From the NCBI GenBank assembly GCA_015259235.1, contig JABZGM010000101.1, positions 1 through 7,515 of the forward strand: 7,515 bases of DNA, given 5' to 3'. The position numbers and the translations under genes were made by a program. Origin of the DNA: Alloprevotella sp. (GTDB lineage: Bacteria; Bacteroidota; Bacteroidia; Bacteroidales; Bacteroidaceae). This document shows, piece after piece, positions 4,744 through 7,515 of the stretch. The notes under the pieces were generated by a model. That model did not search any database. It was not told the origin of the DNA and saw nothing but the letters and a program-made list of their open reading frames with translations. Each line of letters starts with the position of its first letter. Positions within the stretch are counted from its first letter, which is position 1.

Positions 4744-6194
4744 GCTTTACGTCTTTTTTTGAGTAGATAATCGATGCTTTCTTGCAAGATGTCGGAACGC
4801 ATCATCCAAAGGAGAGCAGGATAAAGTAGGGCTGCGCAGACGACTTTTGCCAATAGGCTTGCCAAAAGATTCCAATGGAGTTGCCCGATTCCTAGATAAA
4901 CACCGCCCATGACTCCCACGGCTACGAAGAGAAAAGGGGAGATGTCGCGAAGCACTTGCCCATAGCCGATGTAGAGCTCTTGACGAACGAAGTAGTGCCA
5001 TACACCTACCCAAAGGAAATTGATGCCAATGTAGGGTAGGAGCATCACCATGACTCCGAAAGGCGCACTGAAGATGGCGGCAATGAGTTGGCAGACGACC
5101 ATCGCAATTAAGCCCCACATATAAGTGCCTGAACGACCACGACTCAAGAGATATTGGGTATAGAGGGTGGTGGCTGGGAGAAATGCACCACTAATGCACA
5201 AGAGCATGAGGATGCGTGTCGCCATTTCCCACTTCGCTCCTAGAGCAATGAGAATCAATTCTCGGCTGATGATGGAAAGACCAAACATGATGGGGAAGGC
5301 AAGGAAGCAGGTGAATCGCAACATCTTGCGAAACACACGTGCTTGTCGCTCACGGTCGTCTTGGGTTTCTACGAAGAGCGGTTGCGCCACTCCGTTCACG
5401 ATGCCCGTAACGATGGAGTGTCCCATGAAGTTCCACTTATTGGCTTGGGTGTAGTTGCCGACCATCTGGGCATTATATACGCGACCAAGGATGAGCGAAA
5501 AGAAGTTGTTGTTGATATGATTGACCAAATTGGTAATCAACAACCGACTGCTGAATCCGAACATCTGACGTACGGGGGCGAAATCCCAATGAAAGGTGGG
5601 GTGCCATCGTGCAAACCACCAATAAAGTGCCGTATTGATACCTACATACACAAGTGTTTGCGTGGCAAGTCCCCAGTATTCAAAGTGGTGATAGGCAAGT
5701 GTGATGCCGACTACCCCAGAAAGAATCATAGCTATGAGATTGGAGAGGGTCTTTTCTCGCACTTTCATCTGCTTCAAGAGCAGGGCAGAGGGTGCAATGC
5801 TCATACTGGAGATGATGAAAGAGAGAAAGAGATAGCGCGAAAGTGGGATAAGTCGCGCATCGCGATAGTAGTCGGCGATGTAGGGTGCGGCAAAAAAGAG
5901 GAGTGTATAGAGAAAAAGGCTGGCAGGAAGGGAGAACCAGAACACGGCGTTGTAGTCGCGGTGCTCAATCGTGGGACGATTCACCAAAGCTGCGGTAAAT
6001 CCGCTCTCCTGAATGGTGGAGGCGATGAGTGAAAAGATGGTGAGTTGTCCCACCATGCCGTAGTCGGCGGTGGAAAGCATGCGAGCTAACCAGATGCCGA
6101 ACACAAGGGTGAGCACCTGCTGTGCGCCATTGCTGAGCGTTCCCCACAGCAATCCTTTGGCAGTCTTGGACTTTAGAGAAGAGGCGTTTGACAT
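4740..6194 (-). CDS. wzx: Wzx-type polysaccharide flippase (MOP superfamily, WzxC-like)
   Basis: Integral inner-membrane protein predicted to flip a lipid-linked oligosaccharide from the cytoplasmic to the periplasmic face. It has 484 residues, normal for the family. The start TAKGLLWGTLSNGAQQVLTL (11-30) is characteristic of the polysaccharide-export subfamily that includes WzxC. About twelve to fourteen hydrophobic segments can be traced, for example around 20-38, 85-106, 120-140, 152-170, 178-195, 293-312, 326-348, 358-378, 380-402, 419-437 and 442-464. LILGRVYNAQMVGNYTQANK (234-253) matches the conserved mid-protein region, and the tail KKRRKA is positively charged. It is the first gene of the cluster. 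The bases between it and the rseP terminator (6195-6286) probably hold the cluster promoter, but I found no convincing TAnnTTTG element there. Substrate specificity cannot be predicted. Confidence 0.93.
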   Translation of the reverse strand: MSNASSLKSKTAKGLLWGTLSNGAQQVLTLVFGIWLARMLSTADYGMVGQLTIFSLIASTIQESGFTAALVNRPTIEHRDYNAVFWFSLPASLFLYTLLFFAAPYIADYYRDARLIPLSRYLFLSFIISSMSIAPSALLLKQMKVREKTLSNLIAMILSGVVGITLAYHHFEYWGLATQTLVYVGINTALYWWFARWHPTFHWDFAPVRQMFGFSSRLLITNLVNHINNNFFSLILGRVYNAQMVGNYTQANKWNFMGHSIVTGIVNGVAQPLFVETQDDRERQARVFRKMLRFTCFLAFPIMFGLSIISRELILIALGAKWEMATRILMLLCISGAFLPATTLYTQYLLSRGRSGTYMWGLIAMVVCQLIAAIFSAPFGVMVMLLPYIGINFLWVGVWHYFVRQELYIGYGQVLRDISPFLFVAVGVMGGVYLGIGQLHWNLLASLLAKVVCAALLYPALLWMMRSDILQESIDYLLKKRRKA

Positions 6195-6284
6195 TCGAGA
6201 TAATAGGTTGGAGAATTTCCCTCGGGATGAGGCTTCTCTGTGCAGTGTGGTCGGAGAGAAAAGGCGGACTTTTCTTTCGGTGCG

Positions 6285-6330
6285 CTATAAAAGGCAAAGG
6301 TGCGTAGGAGGAAATTCCCACGCACCTTTG
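6285..6330 (-). terminator. Intrinsic terminator of rseP
   Basis: An 11-bp perfect inverted repeat (6295-6305 CAAAGGTGCGT with 6320-6330 ACGCACCTTTG) encloses a 14-base loop. On the minus strand it is followed directly by CCTTTTATAG. It begins 13 bases after the rseP stop. It separates the housekeeping gene from the polysaccharide cluster and implies a separate promoter for the flippase gene. Confidence 0.85.
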
Positions 6331-6343
6331 ATTGATGGGTGAT

Positions 6344-7515
6344 TTAGAAGATGAAACGTACGACGTCGTTGAAGATGCCTAGTGCCATCAAACCGAGAAC
6401 GAAGTAAAATCCTACGGTGTTTACGCGCTCAATCCATTTATCGGAAAGGCGACGACGAGTAATCATCTCAATGAGTGTGATGAAAATGTAGCCACCATCG
6501 AGCATGGGGATGGGAAGGAAGTTCATGAAAGCCAGCATCAAAGAGATGAACGCTGTGAGATTCCAGAAAGCAGTCCAGTTCCAAGCTGAGGGGAAAAGGC
6601 TACCAATCGCTCCGAAAGACCCGACGCTCTTCACACCGTCTGCGGAGAAGAGATAGCGCAAGTCGCTCACATAGCCCTTCAGCACGGAGAGTCCGTGAGA
6701 AATGCCCGCTGGAATGGACTCAATGAAGCTATAGTGGATGGTTTCTGTAGGATAATCCGTAAAGACATTGTGCTTGGTCACGCCCATTTTTCCTTCTGTG
6801 TTGAGTGAGAAACGGAGGGTGTCGGCAGTAGCTGCGATAGTTTTCGCCGTATCTTGGACAGCGTGCTTAACTACAAGCGTAGTCTGCAAAAGTTTTGCAT
6901 CTACGGGCTTGCCTTCTGCCGCAGCAATTTGGTCTTGGATGGGATAAAGCAGGTTGTCAATCTCGTTCCATGTGCTGACTTCACGGCCGTTCATGGCAAT
7001 AATGGTGTCACCCTTTTGCAAACCAGCGGCTTTTGCGGGGCTTTCTGCCAAGACACTGTCCACGATAGAAGGAAGGGTGAGCGCGACGAAGGGAGGTTGT
7101 TGCTTCAAGGCTTTGAGCAAATCGAACTGACCATCGATGTTGATGTCCACATTCTTTCCATTGCGGAGCACGTGCACGGTGTGTGCATCGCCTAAATCGC
7201 GGAGCATCGCCACGTGGTCAAGGTAAGTGTAAGTCTTGCTGTCCACTCCCGTGATGAGGTCACCGTCTTGGAATCCGAGTTTCTTGGCTTCTGTGTTGAA
7301 CGACATGCCGTGAGTGATGCCCTTGAGTGGGATGCGCTGTTCGCCATTTACCCAGAGGAGCATAGCATAGATGAAGAGTGCCACTAGGAAGTTCACCAAT
7401 ACACCACCCACCATCACAAGAAGACGCTGCCAAGCTGGCTTTGTGCGGAACTCCCATGGCTGTGGTTCCTGCTTCATCTGGTCGGTATCGAAGCTTTCAT
7501 CAATCATACCAGAGA
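6344..7515 (-). CDS. rseP: RseP-type site-2 zinc metalloprotease, C-terminal part (5' truncated)
   Basis: Membrane-embedded protease that cleaves within membrane segments, as E. coli RseP does to RseA in the envelope stress response. The frame runs off the right edge, and Ser-Gly precede Met at 7507, so that Met is internal. The HExxH zinc site in the first membrane helix lies outside the window. Counting from that Met: a membrane segment at 29-51 (LLVMVGGVLVNFLVALF); a first PDZ domain at about 58-123 (LGFQDGDLITGVD); a second at about 150-190 (SPAKAAGLQKGDTIIAMNG); membrane segments around 312-332 and 363-384; and LPIPMLDGG at 331-339, whose Asp336 is the third zinc ligand. A stretch of about 50 residues rich in Ala, Thr and Lys (193-245) lies after PDZ2. 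In Bacteroidetes dxr often lies directly upstream, which would be beyond the edge. Nothing visible suggests inactivation. Confidence 0.95.
   Translation of the reverse strand, partial: SGMIDESFDTDQMKQEPQPWEFRTKPAWQRLLVMVGGVLVNFLVALFIYAMLLWVNGEQRIPLKGITHGMSFNTEAKKLGFQDGDLITGVDSKTYTYLDHVAMLRDLGDAHTVHVLRNGKNVDINIDGQFDLLKALKQQPPFVALTLPSIVDSVLAESPAKAAGLQKGDTIIAMNGREVSTWNEIDNLLYPIQDQIAAAEGKPVDAKLLQTTLVVKHAVQDTAKTIAATADTLRFSLNTEGKMGVTKHNVFTDYPTETIHYSFIESIPAGISHGLSVLKGYVSDLRYLFSADGVKSVGSFGAIGSLFPSAWNWTAFWNLTAFISLMLAFMNFLPIPMLDGGYIFITLIEMITRRRLSDKWIERVNTVGFYFVLGLMALGIFNDVVRFIF

Noticed and set aside
5343..6032. Plus-strand open frame of 229 codons opposite the flippase.
   Set aside because: It is antisense to a well-supported membrane protein. 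Its charged, motif-free translation is what the complement of hydrophobic codons gives.
6195..6286. Promoter for the flippase operon.
   Set aside because: One is expected here because rseP has its own terminator, but I found no TAnnTTTG match or other convincing element, so none was annotated.

Overview
This window looks like chromosomal DNA from a Bacteroidales bacterium. I lean towards a Prevotella- or Porphyromonas-like organism because base composition looks near 50% GC by eye, but the genus is a guess. The main support is the site-2 protease at the right edge, whose sequence around the segments MIDES and QPWEF and in its two PDZ domains matches what I know of Bacteroidetes RseP. There is no strong Shine-Dalgarno sequence before the genes, and there is one candidate TAnnTTTG promoter element; both are usual for this phylum.

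Layout, left to right: the last 40 codons of an unrecognised plus-strand gene, followed by an almost ideal intrinsic terminator. A second terminator faces it and closes a minus-strand gene cluster, so the first 364 bases are a convergent junction. The minus-strand cluster then occupies 365-6194. In transcription order it reads: Wzx-type polysaccharide flippase; family-8 glycosyltransferase (ATGA overlap with the flippase); TagD-like cytidylyltransferase; short-chain dehydrogenase/reductase; LicD-family phosphotransferase; and a glycosyltransferase with a LEDD motif (8-base overlap with licD). At the right edge lies the 3' part of rseP, a housekeeping gene with its own terminator, which separates it from the cluster.

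How the genes may work together (inference): the reductase and cytidylyltransferase could make a CDP-activated polyol or similar alcohol, LicD would transfer the phospho-alcohol onto a glycan, the two glycosyltransferases would build part of that glycan on a lipid carrier, and the flippase would move it across the inner membrane. The product would be a surface polysaccharide or lipopolysaccharide carrying a teichoic-acid-like phosphodiester substituent.

The most unusual non-coding feature is a compact repeat element at 2999-3133, between the cytidylyltransferase and the reductase. It has heptamer repeats built on TCTAACG, two small hairpins, and a 15-base near-perfect direct repeat on either side of an 84-base period. 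The right copy of that repeat contains the stop codon of the cytidylyltransferase gene. I found no CRISPR array, tRNA, rRNA, transposase or phage gene. No stretch over 300 bases lacks a gene.
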